Counted from the first letter of the stretch, positions 8,803-16,879 are shown. The stretch: 51,581 nt of DNA from Methylotenera sp. (GCA_030693535.1 JAUYAL010000068.1:1-51581), one strand, 5' to 3'. Made by a program: numbers and translations. The notes: generated by a model not told the origin, from the letters alone.

Positions 8803-9702
8803 TTAAGCAGATTGCTTTTCATCAATAGGTGAAACATCGGCACTCACCTTAGAGTTCTGAGCACGCACTAAGCGCTCCATTACTTTTAGATTTCGCTCAT
8901 CTAAACGTAATGCAGCATCGACCCAAATTTCAACAATGTCATTGAGTTCAGAAACTGTTAATGGGTTTACGCGCTGTTTTGCACGATTAATGGCTTGAAA
9001 AGAATTGAGTGAACGGTGATGCTTTTTAATCCAGTTATTGAGTGCATATTCGCCCTGCCCGTCTTCTGCCAATACATCGACTACACCCATTTTATAGAGC
9101 TCTTCACCTGTGTATATTTTCCCTGAGCTCACCATTTTTTCAGCTGCTGGCATGCCAATTTTACGTGACAAAAAGCTTAAAGCGCCCATACCTGGAAATA
9201 GGTTAAACAACACTTCTGGTAAACCCATGACAGCGCTCTTTTCTGCCACCATTACATGTGCGGCTAATGCAGCCTCAAAACCACCGCCCATTGCTTGACC
9301 TTGCACTAAAGAAATTGTGGTTATAGGCGCTTGCATATTGTAAAAAGTCCAAACATTACTGACGCACAATTTTGCATAACTTAATAAATATTCGCGTGCA
9401 CCTGTTCTTATTAAATCACCGAATACGGATAAATCTCCTCCCAAGTTAAAAACCCCAGGAACATCAGAAGCCAAAACCAAGTAATTAGCTTGACTCATCT
9501 TACCATTAGCAATAATTTTGCCTTGCGTTTTTTCTAAACCAGTTTGGTTTTGATGCAACTCAGACATACAAATCTTATTAAAACATGGTCTAGGTGCAGG
9601 ATTCATGTAGTAAGTCATGACGCCAAATTCATCACGAAAATTCACTCTAACCTGCTCCAGTGTGGCATTATTAAATTGTTGAAAATCTACAACTGTGTTC
9701 AT
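8803..9702 (-). CDS. rpfF: RpfF-type DSF synthase (crotonase-family enoyl-CoA hydratase/thioesterase)
   Basis: RpfF makes cis-2-unsaturated fatty acid signals (DSF family) from 3-hydroxyacyl-ACP by dehydration and thioester hydrolysis. This 299-residue protein matches RpfF rather than ordinary crotonases. It has VFNLGGDLSVF, SLVQGQAMGGGFEAALAAH with Glu143, GLPEVLFNLFPGMGA with Glu163 (the two catalytic glutamates, spaced 20 apart as in RpfF), and the C-terminal EIWVDAALRLDERNLKVMERLVRAQ helix. A GGGAG ribosome site precedes the ATG. It is convergent with rpfC and divergent from the FadL-like gene. Signal chain length cannot be read from the sequence. Confidence 0.93.
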   Translation of the reverse strand: MNTVVDFQQFNNATLEQVRVNFRDEFGVMTYYMNPAPRPCFNKICMSELHQNQTGLEKTQGKIIANGKMSQANYLVLASDVPGVFNLGGDLSVFGDLIRTGAREYLLSYAKLCVSNVWTFYNMQAPITTISLVQGQAMGGGFEAALAAHVMVAEKSAVMGLPEVLFNLFPGMGALSFLSRKIGMPAAEKMVSSGKIYTGEELYKMGVVDVLAEDGQGEYALNNWIKKHHRSLNSFQAINRAKQRVNPLTVSELNDIVEIWVDAALRLDERNLKVMERLVRAQNSKVSADVSPIDEKQSA

Positions 9703-9761
9703 AATAAACTCCCTAAGTTGGCATTGTTATTGATTAAAAAGAACTAACAATTGCAAATATA

Positions 9762-9842
9762 GGCTTAATAATTAAGCCCCTCAAGTGAATTTTTTACTTT
9801 AGTAGTAGGCAATAATTGATATTGTTGGTAGATTGCAACAAT
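9762..9842. promoter_or_regulatory. Two inverted repeats in the rpfF/fadL divergent promoter region
   Basis: GGCTTAA-TAA-TTAAGCC (9762-9778) and ATTGTTG-N8-CAACAAT (9821-9842) are perfect palindromes in the 241 bp between the divergent rpfF and fadL starts. Both are dimeric-operator sized. No regulator can be named. Confidence 0.4.
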
Positions 9843-9943
9843 GATGATTTACTTCAGTTGTAACAAAAAATGTATCAAAAAACATCTTGATGTGTTATTT
9901 TTTTGTTTTTAAATCGACAGTTTTTTACGAAAACTTAAAAAAT

Positions 9944-11194
9944 ATGAAAAAAATATTGTTCTCTTTTATAATTTTTACTACTCCAGTAACTTCACAAGCA
10001 GCTGGGTTTGCGCTAATTGAGCAAAACGCTAGTGGCATGGGCAATGCTTACGCTGGTGGCGCTGCCATTGCAGAGGATGCGAGTACAGTTTTCTTTAACC
10101 CTGCTGGCATGACCTATATTCAGGGTACTCAAGGAGTGGGTGCCGTACACCTAATTAACCCAAACTCAGAATTTAATAATCTAGGGTCAGTCGCTGCTAC
10201 TGGAAGACCTTTGGGTGATGAAGGCCCTAATGCTGGCGGTTTGGCTTTAGTCCCAAATATGTATTTCAAAACAGATTTAAATGAAACGATAAAATTAGGA
10301 CTGGGAGTCAACGTTCCATTTGGCTTAAAAACCGAATACGATAAAGAATGGCTAGGACGCTTTCAGGCAGATATGTCTGAACTCAAAACGGTGAATATTA
10401 ATCCTGCGATTGCTTTTAAAGTAAATGATCAATTATCTTTAGGGTTTGGTGTTTCTGCTATGTGGGCACAAGCTACGCTAACGCGTGCTGTTAACTTTGG
10501 TGGTGCGGGGCAAGGAAGTGTAAAAATTAAAGGTGATGATTGGGGCTTTGGTTATAACCTAGGCGCCATTTATCAGGCAACGGCCGATACACGGTTTGGG
10601 TTAGCGTATCGCTCAAAAGTAGAACAGCACTTGGATGGGGATGCCAAATTTAGGCGGCCTCCGCCCATCCCTAATGCTGGTGCTGCTGCTGATGGTGATG
10701 TAACCGCCGATGTTTCGCTACCAGCAAGTTTATCATTAAGCACATTTAGTCATCTAAATGATAAATGGGAGTTAATGGGCGACGTGACTTGGACGCGCTG
10801 GAGTCAATTTGAGCGATTGGCCGTATATCGTAATAGCGGTGCCTTGCTGACAGAAACACCAGAAAATTGGGAAAACACCATGCGTTACTCTGTTGGGGTG
10901 AATTATCTGTATAGTGATGCGATTAAGCTACGTGCTGGTTTGGCTTATGATGAAGAGGCCATTAAAGATAAATTCCGCACTGCGCGCATTCCAGGTAATG
11001 ACAGAAAATGGGTGTCATTAGGTGCAAGCTATGTGATGTCACCCACATCTAAGTTTGATGTGGGTTATGCACACTTATTTATTAGCGATGCTTCAATTGA
11101 TGACAACCAGATAGCTAAAGGTAATGGCCGTGTACGTGGTGAGTATGAAAGTAGTGTCGATATTCTGAGTTTTCAGGTGACTCATAATTTCTAA
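9944..11194 (+). CDS. fadL: FadL/OmpP1-family outer-membrane transport protein
   Basis: A 14-stranded outer-membrane barrel of the long-chain fatty acid/hydrophobic compound transporter family. I chose the ATG at 9944 (416 residues) over the in-frame one at 9887, because it gives a proper signal peptide (KKILFSFIIF..., cut after SQA). The mature protein then starts with the FadL N-terminus AGFALIEQNASGMGNAYAGG, followed by FFNPAG. The C-terminus ends with an aromatic residue (THNF), as barrels do. It is divergent from rpfF, which suggests a link to fatty-acid signals or lipids (inference). Substrate is unproven, so the symbol is by family only. Confidence 0.85.
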   Translation: MKKILFSFIIFTTPVTSQAAGFALIEQNASGMGNAYAGGAAIAEDASTVFFNPAGMTYIQGTQGVGAVHLINPNSEFNNLGSVAATGRPLGDEGPNAGGLALVPNMYFKTDLNETIKLGLGVNVPFGLKTEYDKEWLGRFQADMSELKTVNINPAIAFKVNDQLSLGFGVSAMWAQATLTRAVNFGGAGQGSVKIKGDDWGFGYNLGAIYQATADTRFGLAYRSKVEQHLDGDAKFRRPPPIPNAGAAADGDVTADVSLPASLSLSTFSHLNDKWELMGDVTWTRWSQFERLAVYRNSGALLTETPENWENTMRYSVGVNYLYSDAIKLRAGLAYDEEAIKDKFRTARIPGNDRKWVSLGASYVMSPTSKFDVGYAHLFISDASIDDNQIAKGNGRVRGEYESSVDILSFQVTHNF

Positions 11195-11220
11195 TTGCCA
11201 GATTTAGATTTAAACTAATT

Positions 11221-11246
11221 AAAAGACTCACTCTCATGAGTTTTTT
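11221..11246 (+). terminator. Rho-independent terminator of the FadL-like gene
   Basis: ACTCA-CTCTCA-TGAGT stem-loop flanked by AAAAG on the left and TTTTTT on the right, 27 bp after the fadL stop. Confidence 0.65.
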
Positions 11247-11293
11247 ATACATTCACGCTAATAACCGCAACTAATTACCCAATATCGCAAGCA

Positions 11294-11503
11294 TCACTGC
11301 ATTTCAGATTTTTTGTGCCACAAGGTTGCAGTTCCGAATAACAGGTAATTAAATACACCTATCGCTAAATAACAAAAAGCGATTTCTGAAACAAAACCAC
11401 TTATTGGCTGATTTTTAACAATGATGTATGCAAACCCTACTAACAGCAATAAGGTTGCCAGTATGGTTAATAGATTTGCAAATTTTTTTAGCAATATAAT
11501 CAT
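11294..11503 (-). CDS. Small two-helix membrane protein, function unknown
   Basis: 69 residues with two hydrophobic helices (about 9-29 and 38-57), a basic N-terminus (KK at 6-7) and a polar basic C-tail (WHKKSEMQ). No family recognised. It is convergent with fadL and divergent from the small plus-strand gene at 11573. Coding potential is supported by the clean two-helix pattern and basic flanks, but it could be a chance reading frame. Confidence 0.5.
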   Translation of the reverse strand: MIILLKKFANLLTILATLLLLVGFAYIIVKNQPISGFVSEIAFCYLAIGVFNYLLFGTATLWHKKSEMQ

Positions 11504-11572
11504 AACTATCTTATTATCGTCTGGTTGTTATACTAACTCAAATATAGACTCTTATCATATTAGAGGAAACAA

Positions 11573-11803
11573 ATGATGAAAAAACCATACTACATTGATT
11601 ATCCGCAGGAGCATTTAGAAGGTCAACTACACAGATATCAATGCATTTACTGCAAAGTTGAAACGACTATCATCAATGGCTGGCTAGAAGGACATCTTCC
11701 TTCATGTGAATATAGAGTGAAATTAGAGTCTGCTGGCTATGAAACGTCAAAAATAAATTCAACTAGAAATCTAGTCACGCATGATGCTGATGACTTTGAC
11801 TGA
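11573..11803 (+). CDS. Small zinc-ribbon-like protein, function unknown
   Basis: 76 residues starting at ATGATG with an AGAGGAAAC ribosome site just upstream. CIYC near residues 25-28, followed by HLPSC about 20 residues later, makes a C-x2-C...H-x3-C pattern consistent with a small zinc-binding fold. The acidic tail (DADDFD) and hydrophilic composition suggest a cytoplasmic protein. No family name can be given. Confidence 0.6.
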   Translation: MMKKPYYIDYPQEHLEGQLHRYQCIYCKVETTIINGWLEGHLPSCEYRVKLESAGYETSKINSTRNLVTHDADDFD

Positions 11804-12212
11804 CAAAAGACCTATGTTGTAAGTTAGTTATTTTGCATATATTACAAAGCACCGACACTTTATCATATAACACGTAAAACCTCGTCCTTCAGGGCAAGGA
11901 TGTAAGTGCAGGCAACGAAGTTGCCATTGGTTTTTGTTTGTGCAATAATTAAACCGCTACTAGAGGATGCTTCGGCTTTTTCAATGACGGCACATAAATT
12001 TTCTAACATTGTTTCAATTCCTTAATTGGACTACCGAGGGATACTCGGAAAGTAATGCTTGTCAGATACGAGTAGTGCATTAAGACGCTCAGCCACCGAA
12101 GATACTGTGCAAATCATCGTATAGATCCGTAGGAATCCCCTTGCTTTAGGAAGAGGAGGATGTTTAGCCAATATGTCAGAGTTTACTAACTACTCCAAAA
12201 AGGAGAAAAGTC
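11804..12212. mobile_element. Gene-poor stretch with decayed IS200/IS605 (TnpB-type) end-like sequences
   Basis: This 409-bp gap has no robust gene. Near 11880, CCTCGTCC-TTCA-GGGCAAGG followed by ATG, and near 12137, ATCCCC...TTTAGGAAG...GGAGGATG, resemble the hairpin ends and omega-RNA 3' regions of IS200/IS605 elements carrying tnpB. The second hairpin has two mismatches, so it looks decayed. A small perfect hairpin (CCGAG-GGATA-CTCGG) lies near 12036. No tnpA or tnpB frame survives. The mobile-element reading rests on motif resemblance only. Confidence 0.35.
11863..12009 (-). CDS. Possible 48-residue ORF inside an IS-like relic
   Basis: An ATG at 12009 preceded by AAGGA on the minus strand opens 48 codons ending at TGA (11863). 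The protein starts MLENLCAVIEKAEA and ends DEVLRVI. Its last codons overlap the hairpin at 11881-11900. It resembles no family I know and may be a remnant of a mobile-element gene or a chance frame. Confidence 0.25.
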   Translation of the reverse strand: MLENLCAVIEKAEASSSSGLIIAQTKTNGNFVACTYILALKDEVLRVI

Positions 12213-12698
12213 ATGTTAGTCCATAACAAAGCTATCAACAAATTAGCACCAGCTGATTACCTGATTATAAAAAATGAACACGAGTTACTCGAAAAGTACT
12301 TGAATGACCTTCATCAGGCATGCGCCTGTAGTCACTTAGCTACGTTGCCAGATTCCAAATTATGTGATCATGAAAAAGTCTCATCATGCCAAGGCCGATT
12401 ACCTTCGTTTTTATTTCACATTATTGATCTAGCTGGAATTCATTTCGATCATGAAGAAAAGATTATGCTGAGCAGGCCACATGTAAACAAAGATTACGAA
12501 TATTTCCGATTTCACCGTCAGGCACATATTGACCTTCTGCAAAATTTGCAATCGTTAGCTGATGAATACTTATTAATTAGCAATAAGGGTAACATCGCCG
12601 AAATTTATCGCCATTTCTATGAGAAAATTTCTGATCTTTTTGAACAACATGATCACCTCTTTGACGACCCTTTTATTGAATCGACTCAACACACCTAG
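12213..12698 (+). CDS. Hemerythrin-domain protein
   Basis: 161-residue four-helix-bundle protein predicted to hold a non-haem di-iron site that binds O2 or senses oxygen/iron. Candidate ligands are in helix 1 (NEHELLEKYL), helix 2 (HFDHEEKIM), helix 3 (HRQAHIDLL) and helix 4 (FEQHDHLFDDP). A cysteine/His-rich insert (ACACSH, CDHEKVSSC) separates helices 1 and 2 and is unusual; it may bind metal or form disulfides. A strong AAAGGAG ribosome site supports the start. No neighbour suggests a partner. Confidence 0.8.
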   Translation: MLVHNKAINKLAPADYLIIKNEHELLEKYLNDLHQACACSHLATLPDSKLCDHEKVSSCQGRLPSFLFHIIDLAGIHFDHEEKIMLSRPHVNKDYEYFRFHRQAHIDLLQNLQSLADEYLLISNKGNIAEIYRHFYEKISDLFEQHDHLFDDPFIESTQHT

Positions 12699-12829
12699 CT
12701 TAAATTGATCCAATATTTTATAGTCAATACTCATTGGTTTCGTAAATCTAATTTACATTTCAAGATGAATTACTGCATAATAAAGACAGATTGCTTTTCA
12801 AAAAATAGAACCTTAGAAAGAATTAACCT

Positions 12830-13633
12830 ATGAGTGATACAGAATTAAAAAGCACCGAAAGTCTGCCTAGCGCATTTCCAACAATACGTAAAGTCAATCC
12901 TAGCAACATCCTGAACTGGTTACATGCGGGAGTCGAAGACACGCGTCGTGGCGGTTTGGCTAGCTTGTTTTATGGTGTATTTTTTGCTGCAGCAGGCTGG
13001 CTCATGCAAGTAGTGTTTGCTGAAGCTTATGGTCTTTTTGCTGGCCTAACAACTGGGTTCCTCCTGCTAGGACCTTTTCTTGCGATGGGGCTTTATGATT
13101 TAAGCCGACGCATGGAACTGGGCGAACAACCAAAACTTACCCCCAGCCTAACCGCTTGGCGCCCAAACATCCTAAATGTCGGCCTTTTTGCAGGTTTGCT
13201 GGTCGTTGTCTTGCTTATTTGGGCGCGCGCTTCACTCGTTATTTTTGCACTTTTTTTTGAAGGTGGCTTACCAACCTTTACTGATGTTGTGCTGAATGTA
13301 ATCACTTTAAAACAGCCAATTTTCGCAATCGTTTATTTTGCTGTAGGCGGGGCGTTTGCAGCCTTTGTTTTTGCCATCAGTGTGGTTGCTGTACCCCTAA
13401 TGGCTGACCGAAAAACTGACGCAATTACTGCATCCTTAGCCAGCATTATAGCCTGCACACGAAATCCTCTAACAATGTTACTTTGGGGCTTTTGCATTGT
13501 AGTCCTCGTCAGCTTCGGTTTTGCAACACATTTCCTTGGATTGATTATCACAATGCCAATAGTTGGCCACGCAACTTGGCATGTATATCGCGACGTGGTT
13601 GAAGCAGATACTTACAATAAATCAATAAGTTAG
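12830..13633 (+). CDS. DUF2189 family integral membrane protein
   Basis: 267 residues with a cytoplasmic N-terminus of about 45 residues (IRKVNPSNILNWLHAGVEDTRRG, the typical DUF2189 opening) and about five to six membrane helices (first near 46-68). LGPFLAMGLYDLSRRMELGE and the WHVYRDVV end are family hallmarks. The family is widespread in Proteobacteria and sometimes mis-annotated as a cytochrome oxidase subunit; function is unknown. It is a single-gene unit. Confidence 0.85.
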   Translation: MSDTELKSTESLPSAFPTIRKVNPSNILNWLHAGVEDTRRGGLASLFYGVFFAAAGWLMQVVFAEAYGLFAGLTTGFLLLGPFLAMGLYDLSRRMELGEQPKLTPSLTAWRPNILNVGLFAGLLVVVLLIWARASLVIFALFFEGGLPTFTDVVLNVITLKQPIFAIVYFAVGGAFAAFVFAISVVAVPLMADRKTDAITASLASIIACTRNPLTMLLWGFCIVVLVSFGFATHFLGLIITMPIVGHATWHVYRDVVEADTYNKSIS

Positions 13634-13710
13634 AGTTAAATTTACTTTCTATGCTACTAGTTATTCCATACTTTAAATGCTTTCAAAGCAAAAGTAATTG
13701 AAATTACTCC

Positions 13711-14085
13711 ATGGCCGATCAAGCAACACTGAATCAATTAAAACTTGATAACATTGTTGCTGAGGCTAGACTCCGAAGTTCTGAACGCGAAACAAGCTAC
13801 CGTGAACGAGCGCTTAAGCTTTACCCTTGGATTTGTGGGCGATGTGCACGTGAATTTTCTGGTGCGCGTCTAAGGGAACTAACGGTTCATCATAGAGACC
13901 ATAATCACGACAATAACCCACTTGATGGTAGCAACTGGGAGTTGCTATGTATTTACTGTCATGAAAACGAGCATGCAAGAATTTTGGACGAATCATTAAG
14001 AGGAAGGGCTATAGGCAATCAAACGCCCATGGCAACCCATCATCCATTTGCAGATTTACAGACCAAGTTAAATCAAAAGAAATAG
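13711..14085 (+). CDS. yajD: YajD-family HNH nuclease
   Basis: 124-residue HNH-fold protein. It has the zinc pair CGRCAREF, the core LTVHHRDHNHDNNPLDGSNWELLC with catalytic His residues, and the second zinc pair CIYCHENEH. This sequence is diagnostic of YajD. A nuclease activity is assumed from the fold; the cellular role is not established. It is a single gene followed by a terminator-like hairpin. Confidence 0.9.
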   Translation: MADQATLNQLKLDNIVAEARLRSSERETSYRERALKLYPWICGRCAREFSGARLRELTVHHRDHNHDNNPLDGSNWELLCIYCHENEHARILDESLRGRAIGNQTPMATHHPFADLQTKLNQKK

Positions 14086-14093
14086 TTTGATCC

Positions 14094-14126
14094 AAATATT
14101 AGACCACTTTAGTCTCTAATATTTTT
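14094..14126 (+). terminator. Rho-independent terminator of yajD
   Basis: AAATATTAGA (14094-14103) pairs perfectly with TCTAATATTT (14115-14124) across an 11-base loop and runs into TTTTT, just after the yajD stop. Confidence 0.65.
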
Positions 14127-14148
14127 GTGCTTAGCACTTAATTAAGTA

Positions 14149-14394
14149 TTAAGCTGCAGGCTTTCTCCCTGGCGCTTGAGGTGGAATCGTACCAGCTATT
14201 CGACAAAGCATACCCTCCACAGGCTGCCCGTCAGAGAATCTAGTCACGCTACATCTCGAAATTTCCCCACGCGCCGAAAGTTCCGTTAGTGTGCTTCTCA
14301 CCTGAGATAATGGTAGGCCGATTGCCGCAGCTATTTCCCAGTCGACTTGCTGCCCGTGCTTTTTCAAATATTGCAATATTGAGGTAGAGTGCAT
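14149..14394 (-). CDS. Small winged-helix DNA-binding-like protein
   Basis: About 81 residues starting at the ATG at 14394; a GTG one codon earlier is also in frame. The start overlaps the stop of the upstream DUF2934 gene (TGATG), implying translational coupling. SILQYLKKHGQQVDWEIAAAIGLPLSQVRSTLTELSARGEI reads as a helix-turn-helix/winged helix of the ArsR/MarR-like type, followed by a short wing and the C-terminal PPQAPGRKP tail. It probably binds DNA; no ligand domain is present. Confidence 0.65.
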   Translation of the reverse strand: MHSTSILQYLKKHGQQVDWEIAAAIGLPLSQVRSTLTELSARGEISRCSVTRFSDGQPVEGMLCRIAGTIPPQAPGRKPAA

Positions 14395-14630
14395 CACAGC
14401 TTAGTATTATTAATTTGTGCTTCAGCTTCATTCCAAAATGCATGTGGATCACCAACGAACCCATTACTTTCAGCAATAAAGTAAGCTGCATACTGAATCA
14501 TCTCGTAACGTTCTTTATCACTTAGAACCTTTTCAGCTTTCTTAGCTCGAGGTTTTGCTACAGCTTTCTTGACAGCCGCTTCGGAAGTTACTGTTTTTTT
14601 AACCGCTGGTTTGGTTTTTGCATCAGCCAT
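14394..14630 (-). CDS. DUF2934 protein with Lys/Ala-rich N-terminal tail
   Basis: 78 residues. Positions 1-35 are a histone H1-like Lys/Ala/Val tail (AVKKAVAKPRAKKAEK). Positions about 40-76 form the DUF2934 helix pair (YEMIQYAAYFIAESNGFVGDPHAFWNEAEAQI). A strong AAGGAG ribosome site precedes the ATG. The tail suggests nucleic-acid contact (inference). It is coupled to the winged-helix gene downstream and lies near HU. Confidence 0.75.
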   Translation of the reverse strand: MADAKTKPAVKKTVTSEAAVKKAVAKPRAKKAEKVLSDKERYEMIQYAAYFIAESNGFVGDPHAFWNEAEAQINNTKL

Positions 14631-15351
14631 AATTACTCCTTCACATTTTAGTTATTAATTAAGAAAACCTGTATAACTAAAAGTCATACTAGTCTTTCGT
14701 TTTGGTGGTCCCCTGTTAGTCGAACACAGCAACAACGGATTATGAGTACAATTGAATACTCACTATCAACGTTGTAAGATGAAGAAAACTCACCGATTTT
14801 TTAGTAGCCGAGAATTATACTCTAAAAACTGAACCTATGCCGAACCTATTTTGACAAAAGCTACACTTTATATTTCTTAAAAATCATGTAAAACAATTAG
14901 TTATACCTTCCTTCTACTGAACTGAACCCGAGCAGGATTTTTATAAAAGTTGTTTTGCAGAGTCGATACCTCTGTGTCACGACTTGAGAATATGTACTAG
15001 TGGGATTGCTACATTATCAGCCAAGAGCACTGAAGTATCTTTTGTAACTAGGCTGCGTGGTCTTCCCTTGATTTCGTAGATAGTTGATCAAACAGGAAAT
15101 TAAAAAGAATCTGTTGAGTAAATTGCAGCAATGGATTATTCGGGACCATCTGACTAATCATCAGTCTGGTGAAAAGCTAAAGGTGATCTGCAAGACAATT
15201 GCCAATATCATTTATCAACGGGTTGATAGTTTTAGCATTAGTATGCTGGCTAGCCTCCTCCTTAGAGCAGGCTAGCAAGTTTTGGCATCAGTCAATATCC
15301 ATAACTGGCTTAGCTTCTCAGCTGATACCAGTTATAAAATTAATCCAATGA
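14631..15351. other. Gene-poor region between the DUF2934 operon and HU, with two strong inverted repeats
   Basis: I see no credible gene in these 721 bases. A TTG-started 63-codon frame at 15084-15275 has no ribosome site or recognisable similarity. GCTAGCCT (15249-15256) pairs with AGGCTAGC (15269-15276). ATAACTGG (15301-15308) pairs with CCAGTTAT (15328-15335) just downstream of the HU stop and may mark its 3' end, though no U-tract follows on the minus strand. The rest is AT-rich and unassigned. Confidence 0.4.
15301..15335 (-). terminator. Hairpin downstream of hupB (terminator-like, no U-tract)
   Basis: Perfect 8-bp inverted repeat ATAACTGG/CCAGTTAT with a 19-base loop, 16 bp beyond the HU stop. 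It could stabilise or end the hupB message. The missing U-tract lowers confidence. Confidence 0.4.
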
Positions 15352-15624
15352 TTAGTTCACTGCATCTTTCAATGTTTTACCTGCTGAAAAACCTGGTGCT
15401 TTGCGTGCGGCGATTTTAAGCTCTGCACCTGTGCGTGGATTGCGCCCAGTACGCGCTGCGCGTGCAGTTACTTTAAAGGTACCGAAGCCAACTAATGTAA
15501 CTGCTTCACCTTTTTTAAGTGCCGCTGTGATTGCTGCAGTAGTTGCATCAATAGCACGACCAGCATCTGCTTTGGTAAGACCAGCACTGGTTGCGATTGC
15601 ATCGATTAATTCTGATTTATTCAT
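15352..15624 (-). CDS. hupB: DNA-binding protein HU
   Basis: 90-residue histone-like protein that bends and compacts DNA as a dimer. It shows the full HU signature: [21 protein letters not shown] at the N-terminus, [20 protein letters not shown], the beta-arm [10 protein letters not shown] with the intercalating proline, and [16 protein letters not shown] at the end. An AAGGGA ribosome site precedes the ATG. A TTGACA is found on the minus strand about 65 bp upstream (15688-15693) as a candidate -35. Confidence 0.96.
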   Translation of the reverse strand: MNKSELIDAIATSAGLTKADAGRAIDATTAAITAALKKGEAVTLVGFGTFKVTARAARTGRNPRTGAELKIAARKAPGFSAGKTLKDAVN

Positions 15625-16048
15625 ATTATTTTCCCTTGATAGTTGTGAGTAAAAGCGAATCTCTACTTTGCTGGCATTTTATTGGAGTGTCAATGGCTTT
15701 GTAATCGAAAAACGAAAAAACCATGATTTATGATATTGAAATTTCTAATCAATATCATAAAAATAAGCTGAAACAACGTGTTAACTTAAACTACATTCTA
15801 GGTGAGGTTTACTGAAATATTCCAAAAAAAAACCGAAGCTATTAAATAAAATAATAGCTTCGGTACAAAACACGTTCGGAGGAGTTGCGTGTTAAATAGA
15901 AATATACTTATTGCATATTTCTAGTTGATTAAACATTTAAGAAATATTTGTGAATGCAGGATATTCAATTGCAGTAAGGGTTAGCACGCTTAATTCATTT
16001 CCCTAACTATTGCTTCACAAAGGAAAGAATGAAAAATTTCATTTAATG
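15625..16048. other. Non-coding gap between hupB and the LpxH-like gene
   Basis: 424 bases without a supported gene. The right part (15865-16048) would be the 3' untranslated tail of the LpxH-like gene or could hold a small RNA ending at the strong hairpin at 15832-15864. The left part holds the hupB promoter region. No frame with a ribosome site and meaningful length was found. Confidence 0.4.
15823..15864 (-). terminator. Strong rho-independent terminator (minus strand)
   Basis: ACCGAAGCTATTA (15832-15844) pairs perfectly over 13 bp with TAATAGCTTCGGT (15852-15864) around a 7-base loop. The adjacent run of A on the plus strand (15823-15831) becomes a U-tract on the minus strand. It ends transcription arriving from the LpxH-like gene 185 bp away, or from an unrecognised small RNA in between. 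Confidence 0.85.
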
Positions 16049-16810
16049 TCAATTTGCATCCTCTATTAATAGATTGGTATTCTTACCCCACTCTATTAAC
16101 TCTAGCCGGCCATCCATGTGCTCGATGATAGCAGTACAACTATCGACCCAATCACCGCAATTTACATATAACAGACCACCAACATCTTTTATCGTGGCGC
16201 TATGAATGTGACCACAAACCACTCCATCCAAGCCGCGATCTCGTACAGCATGAATGACAGATTCCTCAAAGTCAAAAATGAAAGTGACTGCAGATTTAAC
16301 CTTTCGCTTAGCATAGCCAGCTAAAGACCAGTAGCCAGATATACGCAACCTGCGTCGCCACCAAGATAGCCATTCGTTAATGCGAACGAGGAGGTCATAA
16401 CCAATATCGCCTAGAATTGCCACCCAACGATGATGACGCATCACTTGGTCGAACTGGTCACCATGTATCAATAACAATCGCTTGCCATCTGCTGTGTCAT
16501 GTTGCCACTCACTTGCTATTAGGATATCACCGAAAGTAGTGCCGTCATATTCGTGCAGTGCTTCATCATGATTGCCGGGGATAAACACCACTCTTTCACC
16601 ATGCCTCGCACGACGTAATATCTTCTGCACCACAGTGTTCTGCATTGGTGTCCAGTGAATACTTCGACCCATCGCCCAGAAATCAATGATGTCTCCTATA
16701 AGATAGAGATATTCACCTTCGAATTCACGCAGGAAATCTATAAGTTTGTCAGCTTGACAACCACGTGTGCCAAGGTGAACATCAGAAATAAATATTGAGC
16801 GAACTTTCAC
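16049..16810 (-). CDS. LpxH-like UDP-2,3-diacylglucosamine diphosphatase-family metallophosphoesterase
   Basis: 253-residue calcineurin-fold phosphoesterase with all metal motifs: SDVHLG (DxH), GDIIDFW (GDxxD), GNHDE, LIHGDQFD and CGHIHSA. The middle segment (LSWWRRRLRISGYWSLAGYAKRKVKSA) forms an amphipathic helical cap as in the LpxH family that cleaves UDP-diacylglucosamine in lipid A synthesis. It belongs to the longer LpxH-like subgroup, so the exact substrate is uncertain. Single-gene unit. Confidence 0.8.
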   Translation of the reverse strand: MKVRSIFISDVHLGTRGCQADKLIDFLREFEGEYLYLIGDIIDFWAMGRSIHWTPMQNTVVQKILRRARHGERVVFIPGNHDEALHEYDGTTFGDILIASEWQHDTADGKRLLLIHGDQFDQVMRHHRWVAILGDIGYDLLVRINEWLSWWRRRLRISGYWSLAGYAKRKVKSAVTFIFDFEESVIHAVRDRGLDGVVCGHIHSATIKDVGGLLYVNCGDWVDSCTAIIEHMDGRLELIEWGKNTNLLIEDAN

Positions 16811-16879
16811 AGTTCAGAGAATAGTTAATTTTTGTGACAGTTTGATTAAAAAAATTGGATTAATACAGTGTAAATATTG

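Noticed and set aside
14700..14790. tRNA-like 3' end (TGGTGGTCCCC...TCGAA) on the minus strand
   Set aside because: No matching acceptor 5' strand or anticodon arm occurs at the required distance, and the T-stem has a mismatch.
15084..15275. 63-codon TTG-started frame upstream of HU
   Set aside because: No ribosome site, no recognised similarity, and its end overlaps a hairpin; treated as chance.
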